Shown: one piece after another, positions 25,666 to 37,517 of the stretch | Numbering within the stretch: position 1 is the stretch's first letter | How the letters are laid out: every line of letters starts with the position of its first letter | Source: Saccoglossus kowalevskii | Lineage: Eukaryota; Hemichordata; Enteropneusta; Harrimaniidae | Assembly: GCF_000003605.2 (NCBI RefSeq) | Contig: NW_003108605.1 | Span: forward strand, 79,793 to 118,756 | Length of the DNA: 38,964 nucleotides | Direction of reading: 5' to 3' | Position numbers and translations under genes: made by a program | Notes under the pieces: model-generated | The model's database searches: none | The model's input: only the letters and a program-made list of their open reading frames with translations | Told to the model about the DNA's origin: nothing

Positions 25666-27083
25666 TAAACATGTACTACTATTTTTGAGGTCAACAGACT
25701 GGATAATTTGGTTTTAACAATTGATGACAAAAATTGACTTTGCACATTAAAATTCAGGGGTTATATTTTTATATAAAAACAAACCATCTAACAAGATTAC
25801 CTGTTATTCTATGAGTGAGTTACCATAAACAGAACACTACTGAATTATAACTAATACGATTCAACAGACTTAAATAGCTGATTTACAAAAGTTATCAACT
25901 TCTCAATTATTCACCATCGGAATCATCATGGAGATCAGAAATGCTGGTCTGATGCGCCTACGATTGGACAGCTGTTGAGAAAAAAGCTCAATAGCCTCTT
26001 AGCATTGTTATTTACTAGAAAATTAGTAGCTGATCCTGAGAGGAATAAATAGAACTCTTTTTACCTGTACATGTAATAAACATAAATGTTCCAAACAAGT
26101 TTCTCTCCACAAAGCAAAGTGACACTGTAAAACAATTCTTTTTTTCTCAATTTAGCTACTCTGTATGTTTATTAATTTATCTTGGATACAAATGTGATTT
26201 ACCAACATTGAGTTAATTTTAGCATTGAAACAAACACACTCAAATGGTACGTACCGTAGCCATCTCCAAATGTTTTACAGTCTATTACAATTGCACAGTG
26301 CTTTTATGCCAAATCCTAGATGTGAAGAGTTCAGTTTTCATGATTTAAAGCAGTCATTTAGATGTGGCAGCTATACAACAAAATAAGACAATATCACATT
26401 ACTATACATGTACACGAATGTTAATTATTGAAGAATCAGTCATCTCTAAAACGTATGCAATGGCTGCCTTTACTCAAATATATACCTGATTTTTATGAAT
26501 ATACATTTTATCTTGCTCACTTAGAATCAAAAAAAAAAAATTTAAATATCGCCAATACCATGGTTCCAAGGCCAAAACAGATTTTTCCTGAAATTGTCAA
26601 TTGTCCGTATCAAATGTGAGAGAGGTTGGAATGTCAACCCTTCTCTCTCAAAAACACAAATTTTTAAAGTTTGACTTAGTATATTACAATACTAGGTTAT
26701 GCCAAGCCTACATGTGAGATTCAATCTGCTCTGATAAAAAAAACTTGAAATTACAATTTTTTTTGCTTGTTTAGAGTAACTTAACACATACATTTAACCC
26801 TTATCTGGTCAAGTGAAGTCAATGTAAAAGTACATTGAGCTGGCAGGATAGGGTTAAATCTAGATACTTATGGTGAGCTTGAGAAAGAGAATGACACACA
26901 GCAATAGACATTTTGTTAATATGTAATTACACTAATTAACTCTAATCAGTTGTATCTATTCAAATGAGCCATAACTTTTAAAGCATCTAATGTATCAGTT
27001 AACACAGTACTCAGTGAGACAATTGCTGATTAACTTGATGCCTTTGGTTAGCTAAACTGTACTCAAAACTAAAAAAAACACTC

Positions 27084-30000
27084 TTAATCTTCTTCTTCTT
27101 TCACTTTTCTTTTCCTAACTTTCTTACACATGTCATCATCTTCTATACCATTCTCAGGTATAAGTGTATCATTGTAATTATCATTCAAATCATCATGAGC
27201 ACCTTGATCGTTGTCAACAACCAGCTTCTCTTCTTTACAAATTTTTTTTTCATCTACTATTTCTTCATTTTCATCCTCCATATCATTTGCATAAATGTCC
27301 TCATCAACATCACTATCATCTTCTACTTCTTCAACATAAACAACCTTCCTCTTAGGGGGACCTCTTGATCTTCTAGATCTAGGAACATCCGCTTTGTACT
27401 TTACAGGGACATTTCTTTTCCTAGCATGAGTAGTCTTCTTGGGCACTCTTTTCACAACCACCTCTTCTTCGTATTCGTCCTCCTCATCATCGTAGTATTC
27501 ATCAACGTAGTCCCTGTCCATATCATGATCATCATAATAAGGGTCATCAACTTTCTGTGGGCGTCTGCGTTTTGGCCTGACTGACGCTTTGGGGGATTCA
27601 TTAGTTGCCATCTGCTCAGTGACTTGACTCATGGCTACACCCATTTTATTCATGTATTCCATCATTTTCTCCATAGCCTTCTCTGTTTCTTCAAGACGCT
27701 TCTGGAGTGTCACAATGTCATCACCTGGAAATAAACATAAAAAAACTGATTTATTAGATTATTGCCTTATGAAATCACCATTGTTGTAACATCAGTGACC
27801 TACATGTCATGTATTAACACACTGCAATAACCTATACAATAGATTTTCAGAGGCATAATCCGCTTAGCCATCAAAATACCAAAATTATCTTTTTGAAAAT
27901 ATGTACATTATCATAGGTATAATGAATAAATTAAAGATCAACTCATTATGAGATCTTTCTTGGTTGCTACCTCAACAGGAGATCGCTTATACAGTTTTCT
28001 AAATCATAATATTACGGAATATATTATTATCATCATAAACTTCCACATTATGAAACACACCCAAGAAATTAGTCAAGAAAACCATCAGAGATGGCAGCTT
28101 GGGAAGTAAGTAAACTTGTAAGTAAGCTTGGTGAGTGAAAAACGGTGTGCAAAATTCACCATTTCAATCAAGAAATAATTAGATACTGGTAACTACTAAA
28201 CCACTAACACTACACCACCCTTTAAGTGGCAATAGCTGTGATTTTGAACATATTTTTGTTTAAATATACGTTAACTACATAAAGATGACCAAATCTTAAC
28301 AAAATATTATTTTAAACACAATTGCATGGACAAAGTCACCCTACACAAGGCTTATGTCACATTAAAAGAACTGTGAAAACTAAAGGTTGAGTAGTTGCCA
28401 TTGGTCATGTGATGTGAACCGTAGAAAATCATGACACACAACGCATACTTATGGAAATTGGCACTTAAAATCACTAGTGAGAGGCTGACTGAGATAAATA
28501 GCCTCTCAAGATAGTGACATATTTGACATTTCGTCCAGGGCCCAGGTAAGTTGTCATCCTGTACCATAATCCCTGACGTTCGCTCAACAAAACTAGGTCT
28601 CAATAAATGATTCCCTCTGGAGACCCAGATGCAACCACTCTGTAACATATGCAAATTAACATGCAATTCACATCTTGCTTCCACCAGAACTGTATGACTA
28701 TCAAATACACACTAAATTTCAAAATGTTTTAAATTTTGTTTATTTGACTCAGTATCAGTGTTCACCACTCTGAATCACAAATCAATTTTAAATGTGTTTT
28801 ACCCCTGTTACTACATTACAGGTCTCAAGTCCTTAGTAATGCTGAGCCCTGCATGCTGAAAACACCACTGTCTTATCATTACCTTCTTCTTCCACATATT
28901 GAGGTAAATTTTTGTCAGCTCTTTCCCTGTACTTGTCTGGCTTCAATTCTTTTTGTAACGTTCTCTGAAGTTCTTCTTCATAGACTCGTCTACTGCGCGA
29001 GTCCATCGCTGCAGCATAATTATCAGTGGGAGTAGTATTAATACAAGGAGCACCGCGGATAGGTTGACCAGTGATTGGATCTTTCTGACCTTGATCTTTG
29101 AAGAATATCTGCAAAATTCAAAGCAAAAGGTTGAAGAGCCCATTACACGTATATTGTGATATGAAGAACATGCAAGCAATGTAGTACCTATAATAAAATC
29201 TAAAACTGCAAGAAAATCAAGGTGCATACATGGGTGAAGCAGAAGTATATATCAAGAGACTACAATAATCAAAGTCAAATTCACTACACGCAATTAACAA
29301 TGAACTTTAGTATTCTGATTATCAATTTCAAAGAAATATTGTATTTGAAAGTCACCAAGAGTGTCAGCTGGAGCATTCAAGGCAATGTTGCTAAGCCCTA
29401 GGCATTAGTTGCCTGAAAACCATTCAAGTGGCAGGCCAAACAGATATGGTTGCAGTGCATAATAACAGAAGACATATATTATAAGTATGTTTGCCCACTG
29501 TTTGCATGTTTAAAGTGTGCTTGCATTCTGAGCACACTTGAAGCATGCTGCAGGGTGCGACAATAATCTTAACTCACCCGATACATAATGTATGCAAAAT
29601 AAACAATGATACCGACAGCATAGACTGGCAGTACAGAGCTCATCATGCCTCGTGATTTTCCAGCCCCTTCTTTTTGAGCCTGTGGTGCCATTTGAGCTGC
29701 TACTCGATCACCTCCCATTGGTCCTGAAGTGAAGTGACAAATCGCATAAAAAAGATGAGAAATATAAAATCAAAAAAAAACTTACAAACTCACTTTATAG
29801 AGAATGGTAGCTTTCATGAACTACAACGGCTTTCTCTCCAGGCAGTTTTGCTATGATTTAAAACATTGATACAGATATGCATTTTATATAGCAGCATTAT
29901 GCAAATTACCGACATACCTGCACAATTACCTGGTGAGAACACAGTAGTTGTCAATCCAATTAATATACAAATACTTGCTAATCAACACAATAATTGTATG

Positions 30001-31346
30001 TGATCATAACAATACAAATACCCAATAAAGAATGAAAATTACAATGTAAAAAAAACTACTATGACTTAGATTTAACAGGATCGCAACTGCTGTACTGGAA
30101 AGCATACAAGTACATGTACAATGCTATTTTTACCTCGATTTGGAGGACTTCTTGGACCATGATGCCTCATGTGTGGTGGATACACTGCAAAGAAAGTAAT
30201 GAGCGTAGCATATTTTAATGTTTATATTATTAAAGTTTGTTTAATATTATTAAACAAACAAATTACTGACTATTGATAAAGACTCAAAGATGTGTAATTT
30301 TATCAAAGCATAAATGGCAGCATAACAAGGATCCAAGGAGCTTTGCAATCACTTTTGACTTTTGTCATGTATGTACATGTTTGAATACTAACGTGTGTGA
30401 AGACAGCGTAAAGTTCGATTCGCATATGATTGGCGTATGATAGTTGTACGATTGAAATTTACACAAATGTTTATATATAGCAAATAAATACCCTCATTGT
30501 TTGAGTTTGAGTGACATTGCTTAGACTCTAGACTACAGTAACTTAGAATCAAATTATATCATCAGACAGATCTTACGTGCAAATTGTTACAAATGAAAAG
30601 GTAAAACCTTTGACACCAGACTGAAAACCCCCTTCCCATCTTCAGTATTATGAGGCGAGGTCAGAACTTTTATTTTGACCTATTATTCCTTTTCCGCTCT
30701 GTTATTAGTATTTTATACTGCCAGCCTTTTAATCTCCATATTCCAGGATGCTCTACTACAAGATAATCATCAGCCAAGCGACAAAGTTAAATGTTCAAAA
30801 TGTTTTCAACTGTATTCCATCTATGTTCACTATTTCATTTCCTGATTCGTGTATTTTTGACATACCAGGAAGTTGTTTGAAATGCAATTCCAGAATAGCT
30901 TGTTTTTAAATTCTCTTTTGTTAATTTTGCATGTAATAGTAATATGTTATGCATATCATATGTTATGCTTAACAACCTTCCTCTTAGGGGGACCTCTCGA
31001 CCTTCTCCTGTTAGGACAGTTAGTAATACTGTATTGTACAATGGTCTACATCAATGCATAGAGCCTATACTATAGAGTAAGTATATGTGAAATACTTTAT
31101 TTTAGCTGGATTTAATTTTCGCTGAAACGGCTTTTTGGGTATTTTATATGGAACTTATTTTCACTTATTTTTTTTGATGAGTTGAATGTGAAACAGAAAA
31201 AGAAGTATATTTGCTGGTTTTTATTTTCACTGAATCATTCCTTGCGCGAAAATAGCGAAAATAAAGTATTCTACAGTATTATATGTGTTGGTAATAATTA
31301 ATTACCAAATAAACAAACAAACTAAACAAACAAATAAATAAATGAA

Positions 31347-31401
<55 letters not shown>

Positions 31402-31767
31402 AAATAATTTATCTTTCTAAACTATTTTATTTTTCTGCAGTCTGTAGTTATGTTAATTTAAGGTTTGTTTCTGTAAAATTAAACTAGCTACGCTGCATAA
31501 CAAACAGAATATTTATTGTATGCCAAAAAATTGAAGGTCATCTAAATATCGGACCATCTGACAAATGTCAAAAATATAATAATAATTAATCAACTTACTT
31601 TGTGTATCATCCCTTTCAGTGCCAGTCCCACTACTTTCGCCTCCCCCAAACCACTGTTTGTACATGTTACTGAATATAGAGGGGTACAGAATGGCATTGC
31701 AAACTATCATAACAGTGAAGACAAAACAAGCAGTGTGATGAAACGCCATTTTGGATTTTCGGATCAT
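27084..31767 (-). CDS. RIC3: RIC3, ER chaperone of nicotinic acetylcholine receptors, 5 exons
   Basis: Minus-strand exons: 31767-31599, 30184-30134, 29723-29578, 29108-28883 and 27724-27084, ending in TAA (27086-27084). All have GT-AG borders and phases 1, 1, 0, 1. The probable start is the second ATG at 31749 (AAAATGGCG, strong context), giving MAFHHTACFVFT and 404 residues. The upstream ATG (31767) would add MIRKSK. Parts: N-terminal hydrophobic segment (about 5-26), His/Pro/Gly-rich lumenal loop including YPPHMRHHGPRSPP, second membrane segment SSVLPVYAVGIIVYFAYIMY (97-116), then IFFKDQGQ, a conserved cytosolic helix (RRVYEEELQRTLQKEL), a coiled coil (LQKRLEETEKAMEKMMEYM, about 195-230), and a tail alternating basic and acidic. 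RIC3 proteins in vertebrates and nematodes act in the ER to help fold and assemble nAChR and 5-HT3 receptors. Human RIC3 has 369 residues. Confidence 0.9.
30971..31015 (-). pseudogene. Fragment duplicating part of RIC3 exon 5, inside RIC3 intron 1
   Basis: The first 27 bases (30971-30997) are identical to exon 5 bases 27339-27365. The next nine differ at two positions. On the minus strand both read RSRGPPKRKVV in the same frame, with RRRSRG in the copy against RRSRG in the exon. The flanks are unrelated. No intact exon surrounds it, although an AG precedes the block on the minus strand (cctaacag). Confidence 0.7.
31082..31278. mobile_element. MITE, family of the tactgt-gaatacttta type, copy 2
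   Basis: The same structure as 3009-3207: the left end has aatactttattttagctgga and ttttcgctgaaa, and the interior has ggctttttgggt and ttgatgagtt. The right end has gcgaaaataaagtattctac followed by agta. It is about 197 bases long, in RIC3 intron 1, and more diverged at its left end than copy 1. Confidence 0.85.
31305..31405. repeat. (AAAT)n microsatellite
   Basis: An AAAC/AAAT lead-in, then an almost pure AAAT array, directly beyond the right end of the MITE (31278). Such A-rich arrays often grow next to inserted elements. Confidence 0.9.
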
Positions 31768-32244
31768 AGTACTTTTAGTTTGAGCCTGTATGTTCGAGCA
31801 TTATCGGTAAGTTAAAGAAATGATGCATAATCGTTATTTTTATATTATATATTTTGTAATGGATAATAACCAATATATTATGATTTTTTTAATGTTTTAA
31901 TCCTAAAATTACAAATATTATTAGTAGTACGAATCCATATACTACAATTACTACTTGCGCGCTGTGTCACGTGATCATTGAAATTATATAAACAAAAAAA
32001 ATTGCGTTAAAAATTCTTATGCGAAGAATTTAGGATTTTATTGGTTGCCTTACAATGCTATAACTACAAAAAATATTAAATTTACCAATTTATTGTCATC
32101 TGTTCAAACACAATGTATTTAACTGTCACGGTCTTGCGGGAGAGCAGCTTGTCCGACGAGATTTTGCGAGATTTACCAATAATTTAAGCTTATGAAACCC
32201 CGTAGCCGACCCATGTTCCATCCTTTTCCAACAAGAAGCCCAAG
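31768..32244. promoter_or_regulatory. Divergent promoter between RIC3 and RPS11
   Basis: The two start codons are under 500 bases apart and point outward. The region contains a palindromic E-box, TCACGTGA, at 31967-31974 (GTCACGTGAT, close to the CLEAR/USF type). On the RPS11 side it contains a CpG-bearing segment and an oligopyrimidine start (separate entry). No TATA box is clear. Confidence 0.6.
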
Positions 32245-32252
32245 ATGGCGGA
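32222..32252 (+). promoter_or_regulatory. RPS11 5' TOP start and YY1-like site over the ATG
   Basis: CCTTTTCC at 32222-32229 lies 15 bases before the ATG, as expected for the 5' terminal oligopyrimidine tract of ribosomal protein mRNAs, which puts translation under mTOR/LARP1 control in animals. The start codon sits in CAAGATGGCGG, which matches the YY1 consensus often found at ribosomal protein starts. The exact transcription start is inferred. Confidence 0.65.
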
Positions 32253-35200
32253 TCAGGTACGATTGTCACATGGACATTATTACCACGACATTCTTTATTT
32301 AATGGCAATGTTATAATGAATAGATGTATCATTAAGAATGGTTGTTGTAGTCTCTAAGAGTGACAAGCGTCTAATATTTCCAACAACCAATTTTACTAAC
32401 GAATTCCTAATTCCTGTGTTTAAGTCAAACATCAAAACACGCGTGATACTCCATCCCATTGACTGCAGCCGATTCTTGAGATCGTGGCTCGTGTTATGCA
32501 TGTGGAAAATCCATCCATAATGAATGCTACGGTAGAGGAGTCCTAAAATAGTCGTCTATGCGTTTTCATTGCCAATAACTTCTAATGATTATAAATAAAT
32601 TCATAATGCACTTGTTTATTGACAATGAAATGCTGCCCGGGAGGGAAGTCTATTCCACTATTGGTTATGATTCCAAAAGGTGTACTAGTATTCTAATTTT
32701 TTACATTGCAATGCCTCTACCTGAAGGAAAGAGTCCCTTATAGCTCCCCACCCTGAATCCTAATCCTTGCGCTCCAGCCTCAATGTGTTTCAATATGCCC
32801 CTCCAAATAAATAAATAACTTACTTTGAGTTGATATATATAATTGAAATGGAGGAGGGGCAAGGATAGATTTAGGAACTCTTGCCGACCTGCAAAACTGT
32901 TGAACTTTCTCTCGCCCTTGGCACTATGATCAAACTGTTTGAAATGACAGTTACTGGTATTAACAAGACGATGTTTTCAACACTATACAGGGGCAACTAC
33001 CACGACAAAAACAACAACAAAAAGATTTTGCTGCTGAGCAGGTATTCTAAATCCAGGACAGGGGTCTTTGGATTTTAAGCACGCGTACATAATCATTTAT
33101 CTGAGGTGAAGGGTGAAAGGACTCAACTAAAAATTAAAAAATACATTCCACATAAGTATCATTGAAGTCTCCACAAACAATGTACCAGTAAAAACATGTT
33201 TTAGTGTGAGGTACAAAGTTATGAATCAATATTCCCATTCATATTTTCATTTTGTGTTGTATGGTATAATACAAAAAAAAACAAGTTGCAAATATTCTGC
33301 TGGGTACATAATAAGGTTATCAGAAAATCACCTTCAAAGAAAATAATGCATATCACAATCAATTCAGTGTCCATATTGTCTGCATTTCATTCAATGCAGT
33401 TCTTATTTCTGTCAATGACTGACAGAACTGCAAATGCTCGTATCTAATTTTTGTTCTGTCTTCAGAAATGTCACATCCGTCTTGCGTGCAGAAATGTTTG
33501 AGAAAATTATTTATTACCACTTATTATATATTTGAGTCAAATAAATTTTATTTCATAGATCAAATGGAATACAAAATTCCCTGCAATGTGTTAAGGGAAT
33601 CACTTGTATTATCTTACCATTATAGCAGATGCACTTTCTTCATAATATTGAAAATGAGGGTCAGTAATTACAGCTTCCAAAGCTCAACTGTATTTGCCAC
33701 GTTTCTGTTTTCAGCTAGTGCATTATTTGTTGCCACCTCAGAAGTTGATACTACTTGTACATGCTTTAACAGTCCTAAAATCATAAATGTATTGGAAGCT
33801 GGTTAAAATTGTCTTTATTTTGTCATGTTATTTGTACTTGTGTGTTGGTGTTACACTGGTGAAACATAATGTGTACATTAATAATTTGAAGCTAGTTGTC
33901 CTCGTTGATTTTATTTCATACACAAACTAAATCAGTGTTGGTTTTAAAATTTTAAAGGTAATTCCATACATGAATATTCCACTTCATAAATCTTGAGACA
34001 CAACACTGAATGTAAAATTGACTATGCCGAATGTACAGAGAAAGCAGTTCTTTACAACTAAAGTGACCAAATTGACATTTGAGATGCATTTTAAAAACGG
34101 TAAAATATAGATTCATTGAATTGCTGGTAAATTTACATTAAGCATAGAAAATTGTACATTCAAAAAAAGTGGAACTTTGAAATCAGTCTTGCTTTTTCAC
34201 CCTTCATTTGCTACCCATTTTGATGTTTTATTACAGACTGAGAGGGCCTTCCAGAAACAGCCCACGGTATTTCAAAACAAAAAGAGAGTTCTTGGTTCTG
34301 GTAAGAAGAAAAATTTACGGCTTGTGAGAAACATTGGTTTAGGATTTAAAACTCCTCGCGAGGTGAGTAAAGCAAAATTAATTGCCAATATCGACTAAAC
34401 TACATATGGCCTCTATTTTAACTGTACATGATGTTTATCACGATGGTCTTCTTAAATTACTTATGCTGAAACTGCCTTTTGGCAATTGCTGATACAGTTC
34501 GATAAATTTAATGCGTTAAGTATTGTTTGACTACATGTAAATGCAAATCCCTAAACTTCTATCTCGTCTTTCAGGCCAGTCAAGGCACTTACATTGATAA
34601 GAAATGTCCATTCACTGGTAATGTTCATATTCGTGGAAGGATTCTTAATGGTGTCGTCACCAAAATGAAGATGCAAAGAACAATAGTGGTTCGTCGGGAT
34701 TATCTTCATTATATCAAAAAATACAACAGATTTGAGAAGAGACACAAAAATATTTCAGTTCATCTTTCTCCATGTTTTAGGTAAGTATATCATTCCACAT
34801 ATACAATTTGTTGGGTTTTTTTATGTTGCACAAATGTTAGTCTTTGGTGTAAGGCTATGTATTAGCTATGTTTTGATATGAATTAGTTCCAATAGGCTAA
34901 ACTTATAGATTTAGGAACATACTCCTGTAAAATATTTGATGTAATGTATAGTATCCTGCAAGTAGTTGGGGCATTTCTGTATAAAACATATTCTGACTTT
35001 TGTCTCAGATAACATATATGCACTGTAAATGATGTTTTCACGATGGTCTTCTTATGCCTCTCATTGGCACTGCTGAGAACTGCCTTTTGGCAATTGCTGA
35101 TACAGTTGCATTTATTTTCCCAGCTGAATTGAGGACGATGCAATCAACTTTGTTCACATATGTCACTATATAGGGGCAGCCTGGCTTGAAACTTAAGACA

Positions 35201-35584
35201 ATTCAGGAAACCTGTTTTTCCTTACAAGTCGAGGGGAAAAAATACAAAATTTTCACAACAAAACAATTCGTTGGGGTTCCAGAGAGAATTCATGAAAAAA
35301 ACATCTTGTACATTTTATGCCAGAGAATTAATATTCCTTGATGAATTCCCTTTTTTCATCCAATTTCGTAAGTAGCAGCATAAACACATGGTTGCAATAT
35401 ATAAGGATGCCTCTGTTGCACAATTTTATTTATTTACCTTATGTTTACTTGCAGAGATTTGACTGTTGGTGATGTTGTGACCATTGGAGAATGCAGACCA
35501 CTTAGTAAAACTGTGCGTTTTAATGTGCTCAAAGTCTCTAAGGCCCCAGGGAGCATGAAGAAAAAGGCTTTCCAAAAGTTTTAA
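32245..35584 (+). CDS. RPS11: RPS11, small ribosomal subunit protein uS17, 4 exons
   Basis: Coding exons: 32245-32256 (MADQ only), 34237-34362, 34575-34780 and 35455-35584, with TAA at 35582-35584. They give 157 residues against 158 in human. Characteristic stretches are [85 protein letters not shown] and [18 protein letters not shown]. The protein binds 18S rRNA in the 40S subunit. The 12-base first coding exon followed by a 2 kb intron is a common layout in ribosomal protein genes. A polyadenylation signal AATAAA lies at 35627-35632. Introns 2 and 3 each contain a snoRNA, so splicing of this mRNA would also supply rRNA-modification guides. Confidence 0.97.
32257..34236 (+). other. RPS11 intron 1
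   Basis: A 2 kb AT-rich intron from CAG|GTACGA to ttattacag. No box C/D snoRNA like those of introns 2 and 3 is visible. The only local structure I note is a pair of mutually exclusive hairpins at 33380-33432, for example TGCAGTTCT (33395-33403) against AGAACTGCA (33424-33432). Confidence 0.65.
34421..34498 (+). ncRNA. SNORD35: SNORD35-like box C/D snoRNA, copy in RPS11 intron 2
   Basis: Terminal stem ACTGTA (34421-34426) with TACAGT (34493-34498). Box C is ATGATGT (34428-34434) and box D is CTGA (34489-34492). The guide TCACGATGGTCT (34438-34449) can pair with the conserved LSU rRNA segment AGACCGUCGUGA, with one G-U pair. A degenerate D' box, CTTA (34451-34454), puts the fifth upstream base opposite the C methylated in human 28S (C4506), the known SNORD35 target. 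Human SNORD35B also lies in an RPS11 intron. The second half forms a small hairpin, TGCC-TTTT-GGCA. Confidence 0.88.
35022..35106 (+). ncRNA. SNORD35: SNORD35-like box C/D snoRNA, copy in RPS11 intron 3
   Basis: A paralogue of the copy in intron 2. The terminal stem ACTGTA/TACAGT (35022-35027, 35101-35106) is extended by flanking TGC/GCA pairing. Box C is ATGATGT (35029-35035) and box D is CTGA (35097-35100). The guide TCACGATGGTCT and D' CTTA (35038-35054) are the same. The guide-side 16 bases and the last 30 bases match the other copy exactly. Only the middle segment differs in length and sequence, as expected when boxes and guide are under selection. Confidence 0.88.
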
Positions 35585-37500
35585 GAATACCATTTTGCTG
35601 GGACATTTGTTATGAACATCATGTAAAATAAATCTATCAAGTGGCTCAGTATTAATTGTCTTGTTTTTTTTTGCTTCAACTTCACTGCCTACTGGTACCG
35701 GTACTACTGTAGTAGCTATATTACTAAATGCATGCATTCATTCATGGAATGTAACAGACTACAAATTAGTGCAAAGGTGGTACATGTATATTACTTGTAT
35801 GTACACAATTAAGTATCAGGGCAGCCAATTTGCTAACTTGGGGGGGGGGGCTAGATTTGAAAGACAACTTTTTAGTCAAAACCCAAGCAGTTGACCAATT
35901 CGCCAGTGAGTTTGCAAATTGGCTGCCCCAGTATTTGAGACTTGCTGTAAGCTCATGAATCCTATGTAGCTTGTGGAATGAGTGAAAAGAATCTTAGAAG
36001 ACTTCTAGCTGTGAAGTGTACATATCAACAGGTTTCAGTACTATCTGGTCTTGGTTAGAATATTCTATACTCATAAACATCTTAGTCCCCGCAAGATTTA
36101 TGGCTGGATAGAATGGCAAGTGGAACAAAAATGCTTGCTTACTCGCTGCATGGCACACAGAGTAAAGGCTTTTTATTACCTTGCCCGTACCATCAAAGAT
36201 GGAAGGGAAAGGTATATTAAGGGGAAAATTTTGTCCGTCGTTGTCGTTAATAATTGTTATTGTGTGCATAACTTTACTAATTCTATTCCAAACTTTATCA
36301 AACTTGGTCACCTTATTCATCAGTATAAAGTCTTCCCTGAGTCTGAACAACAAATGTCCTGTATGAAAATATCATGCAAAAATTGAGAAAATCTGATAAA
36401 ATATTTTGACTGTTTCTACTTGACTGATCACTGGTGATACACATCAAAGGTCACTGATCTCAGTGGAAATATGCATTGTTGAATGTGTTCAATGAAGCAA
36501 ATGATTTATCTTGTAATAATATCCTTGGTAATGTATCCCAGAATCCCATACTGGGTTTCAAAACCAACTCGTGGAGAGATTGCACAGTCTGATACACATT
36601 TGCAAACCTATCAGTAAAATCTTTACAGACAACAAGATGTCAGAAAATCAATATAAGCACTGCTATGAACTGGGTGCCAAACTTTGATCAAGATCTGAAG
36701 CTAATAGAAAATATGTTTAGTTCAAAGTTATCAAATCAAAAACAATACATAAAAAGCAAAACATTTCATGCACATTTTAAAAAGAAAATTGTTCTAAAAT
36801 ATATGTATTCTGTATTTGACAAACAGTTCATTCGACAAATGAACACTCGCAGGAATATGTTTCAGTATTAGAACAGAATGATAGAGTTTTCATAATACTA
36901 GTTTAAAAACGCACTTCAAAGATTGCAGTGTTTGAAGATGTAGATTCTCAGGAGGCACAGTACTGTTGACTTCTCACTCCACTGGACACCAACTAACTAT
37001 TTAAGTTGATTTGCATATAAAGCAGAGCTTGCAACATGATAGCTATTCATAAAGGGTGTTTTTTTTTACTTTTCATATAATACAGTAGTCACACAATGAG
37101 GCAGTTCATATTTGTCTCAGTGAATCATTAATTTTTGACAGACACCTGTACAAAATACTTGGACTAAAGCAGCACTTTTTTTTTTTCAATGAGACATTTG
37201 TTTTTATACTAAAATATCTGAATTACTTTGAAGAAAGCTGGAAATATGTCCCTTAAAATAATTAAACAAATAAGGCACCAATGATTTTGTAAGATATTTA
37301 CATCTTTTAAGGACATTCGGTAGACTGATTCCCCACTGTTGGTTCAACCCCAAAACTTGTTTGTATTCAAAATTAATTATGACAATGCATATTTATATTG
37401 AAACAAACTATGATAAAGGGAATTATATTATATAACAAAGGGCAAGGTCACCAGAGTTCAACTATGTTTATTATTGTTGTAGGAATTGATTATGTATTGT
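35585..37500. other. RPS11 3' end and downstream spacer
   Basis: Holds the RPS11 AATAAA (35627-35632) and a hAT-like MITE (35817-35929). Beyond that it is AT-rich sequence in which overlapping open frames on both strands (35994-36386) show no recognisable protein and lack supporting splice structure. No gene is supported. Confidence 0.6.
35817..35929. mobile_element. Short hAT-like MITE with 15-base terminal repeats
   Basis: GGGCAGCCAATTTGC (35819-35833) and its exact reverse complement (35914-35928) bound 113 bases. The left end begins CAGGG, typical of hAT elements. The direct repeat AGTAT flanks both sides (35812-35816 and 35930-35934) as a possible target duplication, which is shorter than the usual 8 bases. 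A run of ten G lies inside. Confidence 0.75.
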
Positions 37501-37517
37501 GTAAATTAAAAGTTTAC

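Larger units (their letters stand above)
23261..27083. other. Convergent spacer between BRD10 and RIC3
   Basis: No gene is supported. It holds a degenerate repeat based on aaaatggcc (24260-24520), a long near-perfect palindrome (25260-25293), a diverged direct duplication (25469-25665), and the RIC3 3' UTR at the right end. A 159-codon minus-strand open frame at 25477-24998 is T-rich and hydrophobic and is treated as chance. Confidence 0.6.

Noticed and set aside
35994..36386. Overlapping 111-119 codon frames on both strands
   Set aside because: No recognisable domain. Both strands are open at once, and the sequence contains phrases typical of dispersed repeats.
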